Shown: positions 44,964 through 56,992 of the stretch, piece after piece
Layout of the letters: the number at the start of each line of letters is the position of its first letter
How positions within the stretch are numbered: position 1 is the stretch's first letter
Assembly (NCBI GenBank): GCA_026168455.1
Contig: CM047426.1
Coordinates: 41,153,313-41,217,312 of the forward strand
DNA length: 64,000 nucleotides
Origin: Theocolax elegans
Taxonomy: Eukaryota; Arthropoda; Insecta; Hymenoptera; Cerocephalidae
Reading direction: 5' to 3'
Translations under genes and position numbers: made by a program
The notes under the pieces: generated by a model
What the model saw: the letters and a program-made list of their open reading frames with translations, nothing else
The model's database searches: none
Told to the model about the DNA's origin: nothing

Positions 44964-45712
44964 GCGGTCTTGGCCGATAAGCTAACCCAAGCCATTCGAA
45001 AGCTCGCGAAAAATGTGAACTTTTGAGAGGTGTTAGATTAAAATCGATTATGGTGTGGTAGCCTTTTTTTGATATTCAATATGTCCGGGTGTTCTATTTC
45101 TTCAAGATTTCAAAATTAAGAAATGTAACCAGGGTAGATAAGTTCTAAAGATTAATTTAAACAAAAGTTGTTTGTAATGTTTTTTCAAAAAAATCAACAT
45201 ATTTTGAGATAAATGGCTTTAAAAATAGAAGTTTTTCTAAAAAATTGAAAAATTTCCACTTTTAATGGTCGAATAACTCTTAAGCAAATTATTTTTAACA
45301 CTTAAATTTTTTTTGAATGTTCTGGAAGATGTTTCCAGCCTGTTCTCAAATTTTGGAGTGATTTAAAATTTTCATCGTACCACTTGACGTGAAATAGCCC
45401 ATATATATGTATATATATGTATGTATGTATGTGGGTGTGTGTGCGTGCGGCGGAATATTTATATAATATATATATATATTTTAAAATTCTTTTTTCAAGA
45501 ATACATAATATATATATATTTTTTCCGTGCGCAAAAAAAAAGTTGTGAACATAATTTGAAAGAATGTGTATTTGTTTACTCATTCTTGATAAAACTCATA
45601 AAATTTTTAAACGTATACTCAATAATAATAACGGATCTAAAATTGAATGTAATGCTTTAAATACAAATGCAAAATTGTTTGAAGATGAAATAAATATTAA
45701 TCAAGTATAACA

Positions 45713-46453
45713 TACACTTTTCCAAATATCCATATGATATATACAATGGGTTAAAAATTAAATATATTAATTATTGCATTTTTAAGATAATTCTATTATA
45801 AACAGTATAGGCAAAAGAAAATTCAAATTTTAACAGTGGCAATATAAAATACGAATTACATTTGAATAGATTTTCAAAAACTATTAATTTAGGAGCATTT
45901 AATTTAAATATTTTTTAAATTAATATTTCAAAATTGTATGGATATATAAGTGTGTAGATAATTTATATTTATATAACACAATATTTTAAATAAACAAGTA
46001 TGTATTTATTAGAAACAGAAGGATCTTTAAGAAATGAATTTGTTTATAATAATCAAAATAAATATTTGGGCTCTGCATAGTAAAAATAAATTGGATATAA
46101 TTATGGATTAAAATGCAAATTTTGAAAGAGGGTGCAAATTACGATTCACGAGAGAAATGGAAGAAACAGGTTTTTATTTATATAGCGCTAAAATTTTATA
46201 AATAATTCTTTAAAAATAATACAAAAATTAATTTAATTAAGAAGAAAATTTTATTACTCTAAAAGTACAAAAAATTAATGACATAGAACTTTTGGCGATG
46301 ATCGTTCGTCATTAAATAAATTAATTTTAGGAGGTGAAGTTCTATTTATAACCGTTTCAAATAATCCAAAATTTTAATAAGGTGTTAACTGAAATACTAC
46401 AATTTAGTAAGTATATGTACTTTACTATTTTTGGTAAGTTAATTTTTCATTAA
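45713..46453. repeat. Direct repeat, copy 2 (about 740 bp)
   Basis: Second copy of the 44,137-44,856 repeat, offset about 1.58 kb. It differs by small indels (for example an extra ATCGTTCGTC near 46,302). The arrangement resembles a solo LTR pair or an old tandem duplication. I see no PBS, polypurine tract or coding between the copies. Confidence 0.8.
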
Positions 46454-46744
46454 CATTTATAATTATTAAAATATAAATTTAAGCTTTATAAGAATTCATA
46501 TAGTTTAAAATTTACAGTTAACATTTAATATGTCTCTATTTTTTTTATTATTTTTATTCTGATTTCATTACTCTAAATTTTGGTAAACTTTTATTTATAA
46601 ATTATAATAACTATAGCAATACCTTCAAGGTGTTGTGTGAATCTGTTTAATTTTTAAGGTGTCCATGGTAGTGAAAAAATAATACAATTTAAAACATTAT
46701 TTTAAATAAATTAATTACGAAAAACCTTTTTCGAATTAAAAATA

Positions 46745-46772
46745 GGGGGTTGGCGCGCGAAGCCCCCCTAGT
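46745..46772. repeat. Helitron-like 3' terminus
   Basis: A GC hairpin (GGGGG, loop TTGGCGCGCGAA, then CCCCC) directly followed by CTAGT in an AT microsatellite. A hairpin then CTRR with insertion before T is the Helitron 3' signature. The 5' TC end was not identified, so this is tentative. Confidence 0.35.
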
Positions 46773-46789
46773 ATATATATATATATATA

Positions 46790-47660
46790 TATGAATATTT
46801 ATTAATTACAGCGCAATATTTGCATAGTGTCCCTATTTTTAGAGCCCTTCAAATGCGAACATTCATGCACTTGTCACAAAAAATATGGTGTAAAAAATAT
46901 CGGCACACAATATATTATTTTTTATTTAATGTTTAATTTTCATTATTTGTAGATGTTACTTTATCCATACAATTTATTATTATGTTTGTATCATCCATAA
47001 AAGAAAGTAAAATTTGATATTTTAAAAATAGAGGTGAAATGTAAAAACAACTTTACATTATTTTATTTAAAGGATTTAAAAAATGGTAATTCCAGTTAAA
47101 GCATATTTTCTATTTACGTTATATTATTTTTTATGTAACAACATTAAACATAAAATTGTATAAATAAGTAATATACATTTTTTTGCACATTCAACGGTAA
47201 TATTTATTATAATGGTAATCTACGCAACTCAAGTTGAAGGGTAATCCTTAATTCTCATTCTTAATTTATGGTAATTTATGAACAACGTTATTTTATTATT
47301 AGGATTTCTTGCAGTATATGCAAAAGCAAAAAAATAATATAAGGGATAATCCTGAAGGACTTTTTTTGCTGAATATAATTATCAAATTTTCATTACTGCC
47401 TCCAAAGTCCATATCCCATCAGTTCTAAATAAAATTAAATCAGAAGTGTTCGACAAATATAGTAATATTACTACAACATTGACAAAATGGAAAGATTTTT
47501 TTCAATTATTCTAATATTTAATAGACGATTTCGAACAATTACGAAAGTTTTAGTGTATTCCAGTGCATCTATTGCACTAACGATTATATCGAATCGTACG
47601 ACAGATATTTTAAGAGGGCGCCATAGAAAAAACTATCGACGAAGCTAACGTAATATAGTA
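46790..47660. other. AT-rich non-coding
   Basis: No gene, structure or repeat that I can support. Confidence 0.4.
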
Positions 47661-47751
47661 AGCTGTAATGTACTAGCAGCGCCATCATCCGTTGTAACAT
47701 TATATTACGCCATAAGCTTACAATACATGGCGCTAATCGTACATTCCAGCT
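47661..47751. repeat. Imperfect hairpin, 25-nt arms
   Basis: The arm at 47,661-47,685 (AGCTGTAATGTAC, then AGCGCCAT) is complementary at 20 of 25 positions to 47,727-47,751 (ATGGCGCT, then GTACATTCCAGCT), across about 41 nt. Size and mismatch pattern resemble a miRNA precursor or a MITE end. Only sequence symmetry supports it. Confidence 0.4.
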
Positions 47752-48329
47752 ATCATATTCGTTTGCCAATAACTTTTTGCGCATTGCATTATTTTACAAA
47801 AACCATGGGGGTTGCATCCTCAACAATTATGACGATAATGGTATCGGTAATATAATATAACCTCAAAATAGATGATAATACTAGTATATTTTATTTATTT
47901 GACAGGATGTCAGACCCAAATCATAGGAATATGTATCTTTCAAAATAAAAATGATATTTATAATATTAAATTAAAAATCTGAAAAATTTTAAGCGGATTA
48001 CTTATAACACTAGAAATGTCTTAACTTCTCGATTTTTATAAGAAAAATTCATATTTTAAATACTGATTGATGAAACAATTTGTAGTCGGTAGTTATTAGT
48101 TAAAAAAGGCATACATTTTCAACCCAAACGAAAACGAAAAAAGTAAAAAGTGACCCATTTCTGAGTGCGACGTTTCCTTAGAACGTCTGCTTTTCGCGCA
48201 ACTGATTGCGTTACATTTTAGTATATTACGATACGAGTGTGCGAAGCAGGCGATTCAGGTACGAGTCGTATTTGCAGCCCGAACGAAGCGAGGGTGGCAA
48301 AAAGACGAGAAGGTATCCAATAAATTTTA
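47752..48329. other. Non-coding with a GC-rich block
   Basis: Mostly AT-rich. 48,220-48,310 is CpG-rich (GAACGAAGCGAGGGTGGC) and resembles the block near 1,000. It abuts the 3' end of the I-like LINE and may be part of another element. Confidence 0.3.
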
Positions 48330-48369
48330 ATTGAAATATTCATATTATGTAATATAAATAATTAGTTTC

Positions 48370-48960
48370 GTATTCGTACCAGCAAGGGAGATTCATAATC
48401 GAAACTTTTTAATTTCATTAAAGCATTAATGATACTCAATAAATTAGAAGAAAATCTATAAATTTTATAAACATTGTTTCCATCCATTTTTATATATTTA
48501 AAAATATTATCTAAGGCAGTAAGAATGCCATAGCACTCAGCAGTAAAAATCGTTGCAACATTAGTAAGTCTAAATAATTTTTAAAAAAATTCAATTTCAG
48601 ACCAAACAGAACAACCAACAAATATTTCACTATTTGTATCGATTCTAGATCCGTCAGATATATGTCTAAATGATCTTTTGGTTCACGAATTTTGTCCGTT
48701 AAAATAAGATTCGCATTAGTAGCATTTTTTAATTCATATCCCAATTGAATATCACAATCGGGTTTTAAAAAATTACCATTGTAGGATATTGTGAATTTAA
48801 AAAAATATCAGATTTAAATATACCATCATTTCTAAACCAAGAATTTTTATAACATTTAACTAAAATTGATTTATCAACATTTTGTTTATATATTGGGTGA
48901 TGTGACAATTGAAATGTTTTTTTTTCATTTCGGCGATTTTATTACTAGTCTCAAAAGACA
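48370..48960 (-). pseudogene. I-like RNase H domain
   Basis: Visible pieces on the minus strand: DGSRIDTNSEIFVGCSVW (catalytic Asp region; the preceding residue order is I-S-D-G-S), TIFTAECYGILTAL (with the Glu), then a segment where the TDS motif should be, and LLSIINALMKLKSFDYESP. The frame is broken near 48,590. Confidence 0.6.
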
Positions 48961-49269
48961 TACTTTTCAATATAAATTTATATAAGCTAATAATTCAAAC
49001 CTACTATTTAGATGTGGTATTACCGATTCTGACATCAATATATTTACTGGTGTTGTACATTGATATCCTAATGAAAATCTGATGCATATATTTTGTATTT
49101 TTTATAATATATTAAAGTATACCCCTTTACATGAAAAATTTAAGAAACCTCCATATTAAAGTCTAGGTCGAACAAGCGCCTTATAAATCATCATCACCCC
49201 AAGAGATGCCTCTAATACACTTCATGAGATTCAAAGGCTATTGTCATTCTCTTTCAACATTCTTAATAC

Positions 49270-50693
49270 GTGAAAGCTATGATAATTTACAGTACAACGT
49301 CATACCTAAAAATTTAGCTTCTTTTGAAGTTTTAACAATATGATTATTTATTTTAATAGAAAGATTTTTTTCATTTTTCTTCTTATTTTTTTTATTAAAT
49401 ATAACTAATTTACATTTTTCTGGTGCTAAAAATAAATTTTTTTTTCCTAACGAGTCATGAAGTTTAGCGATTTGATTTTCCATTATTTTTAATGCTTCTG
49501 TAAGATTTGAACTTGAAATCGTTACTGTCAAATCATCAGCAAATTGTGAATACTCTAATGAACCTTCATTTAGTTGAGAAATAAAACTAGTATAAATAGA
49601 AAAAAGTGTTGGGATGGAACAACATTCCTGAGGTAGACGAACATTTACATTAAATATTTCCCAACTCTATTAAATCTTGAATAATAATATCAGGTATTAC
49701 ATTATCAAATGCTCCTTTAATATCCAAAAATAAAACAATTAAATTTTCGTTTTTAAACAAACTTTGTTGTATTTTATTTGTACAAATACTTAGGCTATCT
49801 AAACTAAGAACCATACTAATCTATAATTTAATATTTTTTCTATGCACTCTAACAAACATGAAGCCAATGAAATTGGTCTTGCTTTACTTGAATTATTTTT
49901 CGGAATAAATGTTATTAAGTATGTGTTCGAGGCCTGCGATGGCTCGGTCGGTAGGGCGTCGGGCTCGTAATCTGGAGGTCCCAGGTTCGATTCCCGGCCC
50001 CGGCCGATTGATACAAGCACCACTAGCGAATGTATTTTCAACAAGTGCTTTCTTCACCAAGACATCGTATGACCTCCGACGCTGATTAGCACCGGTTTGG
50101 GAGCATAAAAAGAGCGACGTTAAAATAATAATAAAAAAAAAAAAAAAGTATGTGTTCCATTGTTCTGGAAATAAACCTGAACTGACTATATCATTATATA
50201 TATCTAATAAAATTCTTAAATAGAATTCCGGTAACATTTTTAAAATTTTATATGAAATTTTATCATAGCCAGGTGTTGAATCATCGTTAAAAGTATTTAG
50301 AGCAGTTATTAATTCTTCGAAAGTAATAACTTTTAATAATTGATTTTTATAGATTGAATCTACATTTTTAATTTCTAAATATGGAATTACATAAGATGTA
50401 TCTTTTTATTTACATAATTCTTCTAAACATAAACGAGCATTATTTTGAAAAATTTAATTTCCATATGAAGCAATTGGTTTATTAAATCCGTTTTTGAGAA
50501 GTTTAATGAAATGCCAAACATTAGAAACTGGTGTTCGTGGACTTATCGATTCAGCAAATTTGCTAAAAGAATCTTTTTTTGCTTGTTTTAAAGTTCTTAT
50601 TGTTTCTGCACATATTTTTTTGTATTCAATATATTTTTCTAAATTACTTAAATATTTCATTGATTTAAAACTAGCTTTTCTTTTCCTAATCAT
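49270..50693 (-). pseudogene. I-like reverse transcriptase and linker
   Basis: The linker (50,693-50,454) reads RKRKASFKSMKYLSNLEKY and ISPRTPVSNVWHFIKLL. The RT includes LPEFYLRILLDIYNDIVSS, FPEQWNT (then the SINE), continuing KNNSSKARPISLASCLLECIEK, a region with PQE-type residues near 49,625, EYSQFADDLTVTIS (FADD box intact), and LFLAPEKCKLVIFNK. The RT frame reads straight across the SINE target site once the SINE is discounted. Confidence 0.75.
49929..50145 (+). mobile_element. tRNA-derived SINE 1, 217 bp
   Basis: The head is tRNA-like: an A box in GGCTCGGTCGGTAGGGCG, an anticodon-loop-like CTCGTAA, and a B box GGTTCGATTCC inside a T-arm. The body has ACAAGCACCACT and GTGCTTTCTT, and the tail GACCTCCGACGCTGATTAGC leads to GAGCGACGTTAAA and a poly-A run. 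Twelve-base target duplications AAGTATGTGTTC flank it (49,917-49,928; 50,146-50,157). Pol III boxes would drive transcription. The tRNA of origin looks Met- or Thr-like. Confidence 0.9.
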
Positions 50694-50899
50694 TCTACGA
50701 CAATCTTCAGACCACCATATTTTACCCTTTCTTTTACCATTTTTATTATTATTATTTATGCAATTATTATTTACATTTGTTTTATTTTTATTAATTTTGT
50801 ATGAATCAATAATACAGTTATTTATAAGTTCAACAAATTTTTCATATCTAAAAATTTACATTCTCATTAATAAATTCTAAAGTATTAAAATAATTTTTT

Positions 50900-51680
50900 T
50901 CTTTTTCCAAATTTTCATTAAAATTGATTCCAAATAACTTTATTTAATTTATATCTATAAACAATTTTTTCTACAATTTTAAATTTTTCATTAATTTCTA
51001 TTTTAATAGGAAAGTGGTCACTACCCCAAGAGTCGTCGAGAACCCTCCAACTAGCTTTCAAAGCAAAATGAATAGATGTAAAGGAAAGATCTATATTCGA
51101 AAATTTTAACACATTATCCTCACCCTGGTAATAAAAATGTGCTAGATAAAAATTATTTAATAAAAAAAATTCATCAGCTTCAAAACATTTAGCAACGTTC
51201 TCACCGCTAGTGCAACATCTACTACTTCCCCATAAAAAATTGTGGGCGTTGAAATCACCCAATATAAAAAATCTTTCATAATATTTTACCATATCGATTA
51301 ATGCATTTAATTCTTTTATAGTAACATCATTACCTGCTATAGATGACGTATAACATCCTAGTATAAGAATCTCACTCGTGCTGGCACGAATAGTCATACA
51401 ACTGCTGCAATCTCCAAGCTATCCAAATTTATATCCAACTCCAAACTTTCCGACATAAGATTGTTTCTTATCAAAATTAAAAAACCACCTGTTTCACCTC
51501 TGTCAGGATCTCTATCAAAACGATAAGACAAGTATCCATTAATATGAAATGTTCTATCTTTATTCAACCATGATTCAATAATAACTATAAAGTCGTATTC
51601 CTTATATTTATCACAAAAGTTAATAAAATCTAATTTATTATTATTGCTTCTTGCATTTTATTGCAATATTTTTAATTCAT
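50900..51680 (-). pseudogene. I-like endonuclease domain
   Basis: From about 51,670 downward: FIVIIESWLNKDR, DRGETGGFLILIRNN, then a stop near 51,400. The frame 51,397-50,918 has FFILGDFNAHNFLWGS, FSNIDLSFTS and WGSDHFPIKIEINE. These are the catalytic motifs of an APE-type LINE endonuclease. Confidence 0.75.
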
Positions 51681-52149
51681 TTTTTTCCTTCATAATTATG
51701 ATTAAAAAATAAAAAAGAAAAATGAAGAGGAAAAGGAATACGAAAATTATAATTCAGAATTAAAATCTTATGTAAATCATTTATTTTTTTCTCTCTTTCT
51801 TTTCATTAAATTTATTTAAACATTTAGCATTGTCAATTCTATCAAATAATGTATCAGAAATTTTATCTTACTTATTTTGTAGATTAATATTTTTTTTTAT
51901 TACTTGTTCTTGTGTTTGCTGCTGTTGTTGTTGTAATCGACGCTGCTGTTGTTGGCTTCTTTGTTGATCTTCACGTTGGTCTGGTTGAGTCCTTGAATTT
52001 TGTTGAGCATCTTGTCGATTTCTAGTTCTTTGGTTTACATATTATGTAGGCAGGTTGTATGATAATTGTATGATACATCTTTTCCATTCTCGACCACAAA
52101 ACTATATTTCTTTAAAAGTTGAGCTTTTTATTCTTTAATACAGGAAAAT

Positions 52150-53639
52150 TTTCTTTTTTTTTCTTAATGTTTGATATCTTTTAATAATAGATGGAGGACA
52201 ACCACTTTCTCTTATAATAATATTCATCGTTCCAAAAAAGGTAAATTGTCATGAGCCATTAGAATATTGATTCTATAGTAGAATTTGAAAAAGTCATATT
52301 CTGAGCTAATACTTTTTGTGATTACCGTGACAATTGCTGCAAACAGGTTTGGTAATTTCCAAATTCGTATTTGGATCTATACTTCTGCATGTATGATTTT
52401 CTTGTTTTTCTTCTCCGCACACAATACATATAGGTGTATCTTTACATCTTTTGCTAGTATGTCCGAATTTGAAGCAATTAAAACATTGTATTGAACGAAC
52501 AACATACGGTTCAACAAAACATCTTATTGAAAAAACATATATTTTTAGGCAAAACTTGACCAGATAATGTGATCAAAATAGATTTACTCGGAATCCACCT
52601 GTTTTCACTAGACGTCGAATCCTTATTTCTTCTGTTTAGTCTTTTAATATCTATCACATCAACATCAGAGATTATACTCTCCATAATATCTATTTTGTTT
52701 ATATTTGTAGGAACGTTTCTAATTATATTTGTTACAAAATTTTAACGTTCGGTAATATGTATATGTATAATAATATCGGTCTCTCCGATGAGAGTCCAAG
52801 CTGGAGATCGAGGACGAAACGCCTTTAATTATTTTAAAAGGCCGTGCTCTGGGAAATTCCACCAACCATAGTGGACAAAGAGTACGATAGGCCTGCTTTA
52901 TTCTAAAAGTAAAGCATTTGGTTCGGAGAGACCGATATTATTATACATATACGTTTCTAATTATACTTTTTCTAACTTTTCTATATGTGAGAATATACAT
53001 TTCTAGGTTATGTTTACTTAGGCTTGTGTCCATTATCAGTCTCTTTTCCTCTTCTTTAGTATCACAGATAATCTCAAACATAAATTTACTTTTTCTTTTT
53101 ATGTCAGTTATCTTTGTATATTCTTTATATATAATGTTGCCCACGTTAAAAGGATTCAATTCTTCTCCTTTTGGTTTAATAAATTTGCAACAAACACCAA
53201 ACGGACCTTTATTTTTATCGTTATATATTTCTTTTTTTAAGTTCGATTTTTGAATATCATCTGTATTACTTACGTTATTTGCCTTCCTTTCTTAGTACAT
53301 ATTTATCCAATTCGACAAGCCTGTAAAATTGGACGGGTTCATTTTCATTGCTTCACTTATCGATGAATTATCTATCAAATTGGACGAGTCCATTTTAAGT
53401 TTTTCTTTATTTTGATCGTTAGCTAGTTTTTTAGTAGCACTTACATTGCCTTTATAATTATCTTCTTCTGATTCTTCGCATCTTCTTTTGTTACTTTGAT
53501 TTTCAAATACCATTAATTGAGAGTTTTCAATTCCAATAACTGTTAGTACACTTTTCAAATCACTCGAATTATAACTGTCTTTATCCTTCACTTCTAATTC
53601 CATCCTGAACTCAACTATTATACGGCCACTGCGAGTCAT
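52150..53639 (-). pseudogene. I-like ORF1 with CCHC knuckles, interrupted
   Basis: Starts MTRSGRIIVEFRMELE (53,639), an acidic/basic N-terminus, with a stop at 53,292. 53,159-52,941 has EYTKITDIKRKSKFMFE and SKHNLEMYILTYRKVRKS. After the 223-bp insertion comes DVIDIKRLNRRN, then CFNCFKFGHTSKRC, CIVCGEEKQENHTC and CSNCHGNH, the run of zinc knuckles typical of I/Jockey ORF1. It would bind element RNA. The frame is continuous across the insertion site if the insert is ignored. Confidence 0.7.
52728..52950. mobile_element. 223-bp hairpin insertion with 15-bp target duplication and hammerhead-like core
   Basis: Flanked by ACGTTTCTAATTATA on both sides (52,713-52,727; 52,951-52,965), a length typical of LINE-type retroposition. 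Inside is a 28-bp perfect inverted repeat (52,761-52,788 and 52,923-52,950) containing TCGGTCTCTCCGA. Just inside the left arm, on the plus strand, are GATGAG (52,787), a GTCC/GGAC stem (52,794 and 52,812), GAAA (52,816) and a GCCTTT/AAAGGC stem, in hammerhead order. On the minus strand the insert ends TTTTGTAACAAA, an A-rich tail. No coding and no tRNA boxes. Confidence 0.7.
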
Positions 53640-53910
53640 CGGTGTCCTCTCTGGTTAAATTGGTTAACTCAATCTTTTCTTTTTATTAATTATGATTCGT
53701 CCGATTCAAATTCGTGATGCTTTTTCTTATTTTAATTTTAATATTTATCTCTTATATTCCAATACAACCTTTCACCTCGGTTAGTTGCGAATCGAATAGT
53801 TTTGCATTACTTTTATATTATTGAATTTATAATTTTAAAAGTATCCTAGTGTTATAAAAGAAAAGTTCCACTTTGATCATTCTGAATAATTGAATAAAAC
53901 ACACAAAAGT

Positions 53911-53947
53911 ATGTGTGTGTGTGTGCGTGTGTGTGTTTGTGCGCGTG
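53911..53947. repeat. GT microsatellite
   Basis: Short GTGTGTGTGCGTG tract in the 5' region of the second I-like LINE. Confidence 0.8.
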
Positions 53948-54379
53948 TAAGTGAGTGTTTACATAATTTAATGGATGTAATGCAAGAGAGTTTTTGCTTG
54001 TAAAAATTTGACAAAATTTCAACGATACACTAACTTGTAACTAAATCTGTATAAACATTAGAATTATTAAAAAAATTTTATTTTATCAATAAATTATGTA
54101 ATTATAATACAATACCTTTAAAACCTTAATAATATTAACAAACATCATTGATGTGTAACTTCAAATCATTTGAGCATTCATAATTAAGTCATAATTAGAA
54201 AATAATAAGTACAAATTATAATGTAACGTAATGAATGAATTAACAAACAAACACGCCTAATTAATTACAAAATTATACCAGGTGCGATGCCGTTATTCCT
54301 AAAATAATACAACTCCTAATTGCTCCATACGTGTGCTGCTTCAAGTCTAACTGACAAATTTCCGTAAATTTACCCCCAC

Positions 54380-54550
54380 TATGAACGTACCTTTAGAAAT
54401 CTCTCGGCAGTTGTCAACACGATGTTGTTGCCGATCGCGCGCGAACTCTCTCTCGTTACTCTCACCGCGCACGATACTCGCGCGCGTTCCCTGCGCGCGC
54501 ATCAATCTCGATACTCTTTTCGGTTACTCACCTGATCGGTAACTCGCTTA
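54380..54550 (-). promoter_or_regulatory. CpG-rich 5' region of I-like LINE
   Basis: A strongly CpG-rich stretch (GATCGCGCGCGAACTC, CGCGCGTTCCCTGCGCGCG) in AT-rich surroundings, about 800 bp upstream of ORF1. It fits an internal promoter of the LINE on the minus strand, or a host CpG promoter. Role inferred. Confidence 0.35.
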
Positions 54551-55140
54551 CCGTTATAATATATATTTCATAGGATTTTTCTTATTTGTTTAATGGTATT
54601 CATTCGCTGGAGTTGTTCATTTGACTCTGGTTAATTACGTGTATTTGTATAAGTGCAGCTTATACATGATTCAAAAACAATATGTACTGAGAGCTGCATT
54701 GATAGAAGAATTGAAAGAATTGATAGTACCAACATAAGATAATTCTGTAATTGAGTAATTGATTTAATTAATGAAACAAATTTTGTGTAAGTAAATAATT
54801 GTGGTTCTGTCTTAAGACTAACTATAAACTGAAATATATATAGTCCCACATATAGCATAAACAAATGTGTTATAATATAATATAGGGCAAATTTTAGTCG
54901 CTTCGCGAAGAAACTTTCTATTACATGTGTCAGTCCAGTTGTAATCTAAACTATATAGTATATATTCAGATTTACATAATTATATTTAAGGAATAAATCG
55001 ATGATCCTTTATTCTAGGCAAGTTTAATTGTGACTTGCCAAGAAGAGAAAAAAATATATTGTACATATTATTGAAAAATGTTATCTGAAAAAAAATCTTT
55101 AATTATTACTCCCATCCTATTTCTACTTATATTTTGTTAT
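54551..55140. other. AT-rich non-coding
   Basis: No gene, RNA or clear repeat. Short open frames here have no coding character. Confidence 0.4.
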
Positions 55141-55784
55141 ATAATAAATGAATTTATTGATCTTTACAAGCCAAAGAAACATTCCTCACATCTCAAGTAA
55201 GGCGGACTGTATTAATACCAGCCACTTTATAACTTACAGGATGAGTGTTTGAAAAAAACTAAGACAAGCTAAATCAACAAAAATATAAAATTTAGTTGAT
55301 TGTAGTATAAAATTAATAAAAACTTAATAAGACGGAAAAAAAAATTGTATTTCGCTCTGAGTATGCCTGGTGGGCACATCAGTAGAGTCCAGGCATCTCG
55401 TCTCTAAATACAAATGACAGATATAAAAATTTTTGAAAACCAGCTGTATTCTGACGAGGAATACATGGGGTATATATGCCCTACCGATGGCAAACTTTAA
55501 TAAGCGCCACATATTAACAGGTAGCCCCCTAACGCACTTACATAGAACTAATGTCTTAATCGTCAGAATATTGTTACATAAGGCATATTCGTGATCCAAT
55601 GCCATATAATTTTAAAATTTGAATTTTCCAACTATTAGAAAAATTCGTGAATTTATTACTTTCTTACACTATAAGTTATATGATAAATGAATTTATTGAT
55701 CTTTACAAGCCAAAGAAACATTCCTCACATCTCAAGTAAGGGGGACTGTATTAAAACCAGCCACTTTTATAAACCTCACAGGAT
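55141..55784. repeat. Pair of about 100-bp direct repeats
   Basis: AATGAATTTATTGATCTTTA, then CAAAGAAACATTCCTCACATC and CTCAAGTAAG occur at 55,141-55,241 and 55,682-55,784, offset 541 bp, with few differences. The intervening DNA (55,242-55,681) is unique and contains a moderately GC-rich stretch at 55,360-55,540 without a supported gene. Could be a tandem duplication or short terminal repeats of a small element. Confidence 0.7.
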
Positions 55785-55799
55785 CATACGCAAGTATTA

Positions 55800-56340
55800 T
55801 CCTAGTTTATAAGAATAAATATAAGACACTTCCTTGATGGAAGTTTGAAATGTAGAAATAATTTTTTATTTTAGACAATAGATACGATTTCTGTTTATTT
55901 GAATACCAAATATCTTATTAAGATATTTACTTTATAGAAAATAATGTAATTTCTATCGAATCAATTCTATAATAAAATTTAAATATAAGTATTTATTTTT
56001 ATTTAATTTATTTACTATTCAAAAAACTAATCTCACGTCTTTTATTAGACAACATTTAATGACTTAGAAATGTTTACGAAATAAGTTTTAGTTGCAAATA
56101 AGTTACATTATGAATTTTTAACTCTAGATTCAAAAACCGTTAGCACACATAATTAAACAGATTGCAAATAAATACTACACACTTATCATATAAATTTTAC
56201 TAAAATTTTACATATGAAGTTATATTATTTTATTTATTTTAATTACATACATTGAAATTTATTTGATTATATAACCTTAAGACTGCTATGTCACAAAAAA
56301 ATAGATTGGTAAATAAAATTTAAGACATTTATATATTATT
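55800..56340. other. AT-rich non-coding
   Basis: Nothing supported. Confidence 0.4.
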
Positions 56341-56992
56341 ATGTAGCGCAAAATACTTGACGATTTTATTTTGATTTCAGTACTTTCAATTGCAATAACT
56401 TTTTGTGAATACTGTGATTATGGTTTTATCTTATTCTTAATAATTAAAGTTAAATATTAGATTTACAATGTGGTACAAAATACTTGTCGGTTATTCCGCT
56501 TCATTCCAGTGCTTTCTATTCAAACAACTTCTTAATAACAATTTATCTACTTTTTAATACCAAATTTTAAGTTGTTGAAAATTTGAAGTTTTTCTAAGTA
56601 GAAAAAAGATAGAAGCAAGAAATGAAAATATTAATTTTATCAGTTAACAACTATCATTATACTTGCGTATTCTCACACCTTCGTGGAAGGTGTTATTTCA
56701 AAATACTTTCTATTCATAAAACTTGATGTTAAAAATTTAATGTAATAAATGATAATTTTTTTAAATACTTAAGATGAAAATGTAATTTCTGTAAGAGAAT
56801 AGTTATATATTACAATTAAATATATAAGAAAATGGAATATGACATTTACAATAAATGAAGAATTATTATTGTAAAAGTAATAGTTTTTAAATAATTATAT
56901 CATTAATAGTTGATGCGACGTAGTTGTATACCATTAATGTTGACATAACGCGCGAAAAAACTGTTTCAATAAATTAATTTTAATTTTCGAGT

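Larger units (their letters stand above)
48330..54550 (-). mobile_element. Second I-like LINE with RNase H
   Basis: Minus-strand order: CpG-rich 5' region (to about 54,380), ORF1 with zinc knuckles (53,639 to about 52,150), endonuclease (51,680-50,900), linker and RT (50,693-49,270), RNase H (48,960-48,370). It is related to, but distinct from, the element at 19-24 kb. Two later insertions (SINE at 49,929, hairpin element at 52,728) sit in it with intact target duplications. Numerous stops and frameshifts. Confidence 0.75.

Noticed and set aside
49929..50010. Functional tRNA gene with anticodon CGT
   Set aside because: It is followed by a SINE body and poly-A and is flanked by target duplications; stems are imperfect, so it is a SINE head.
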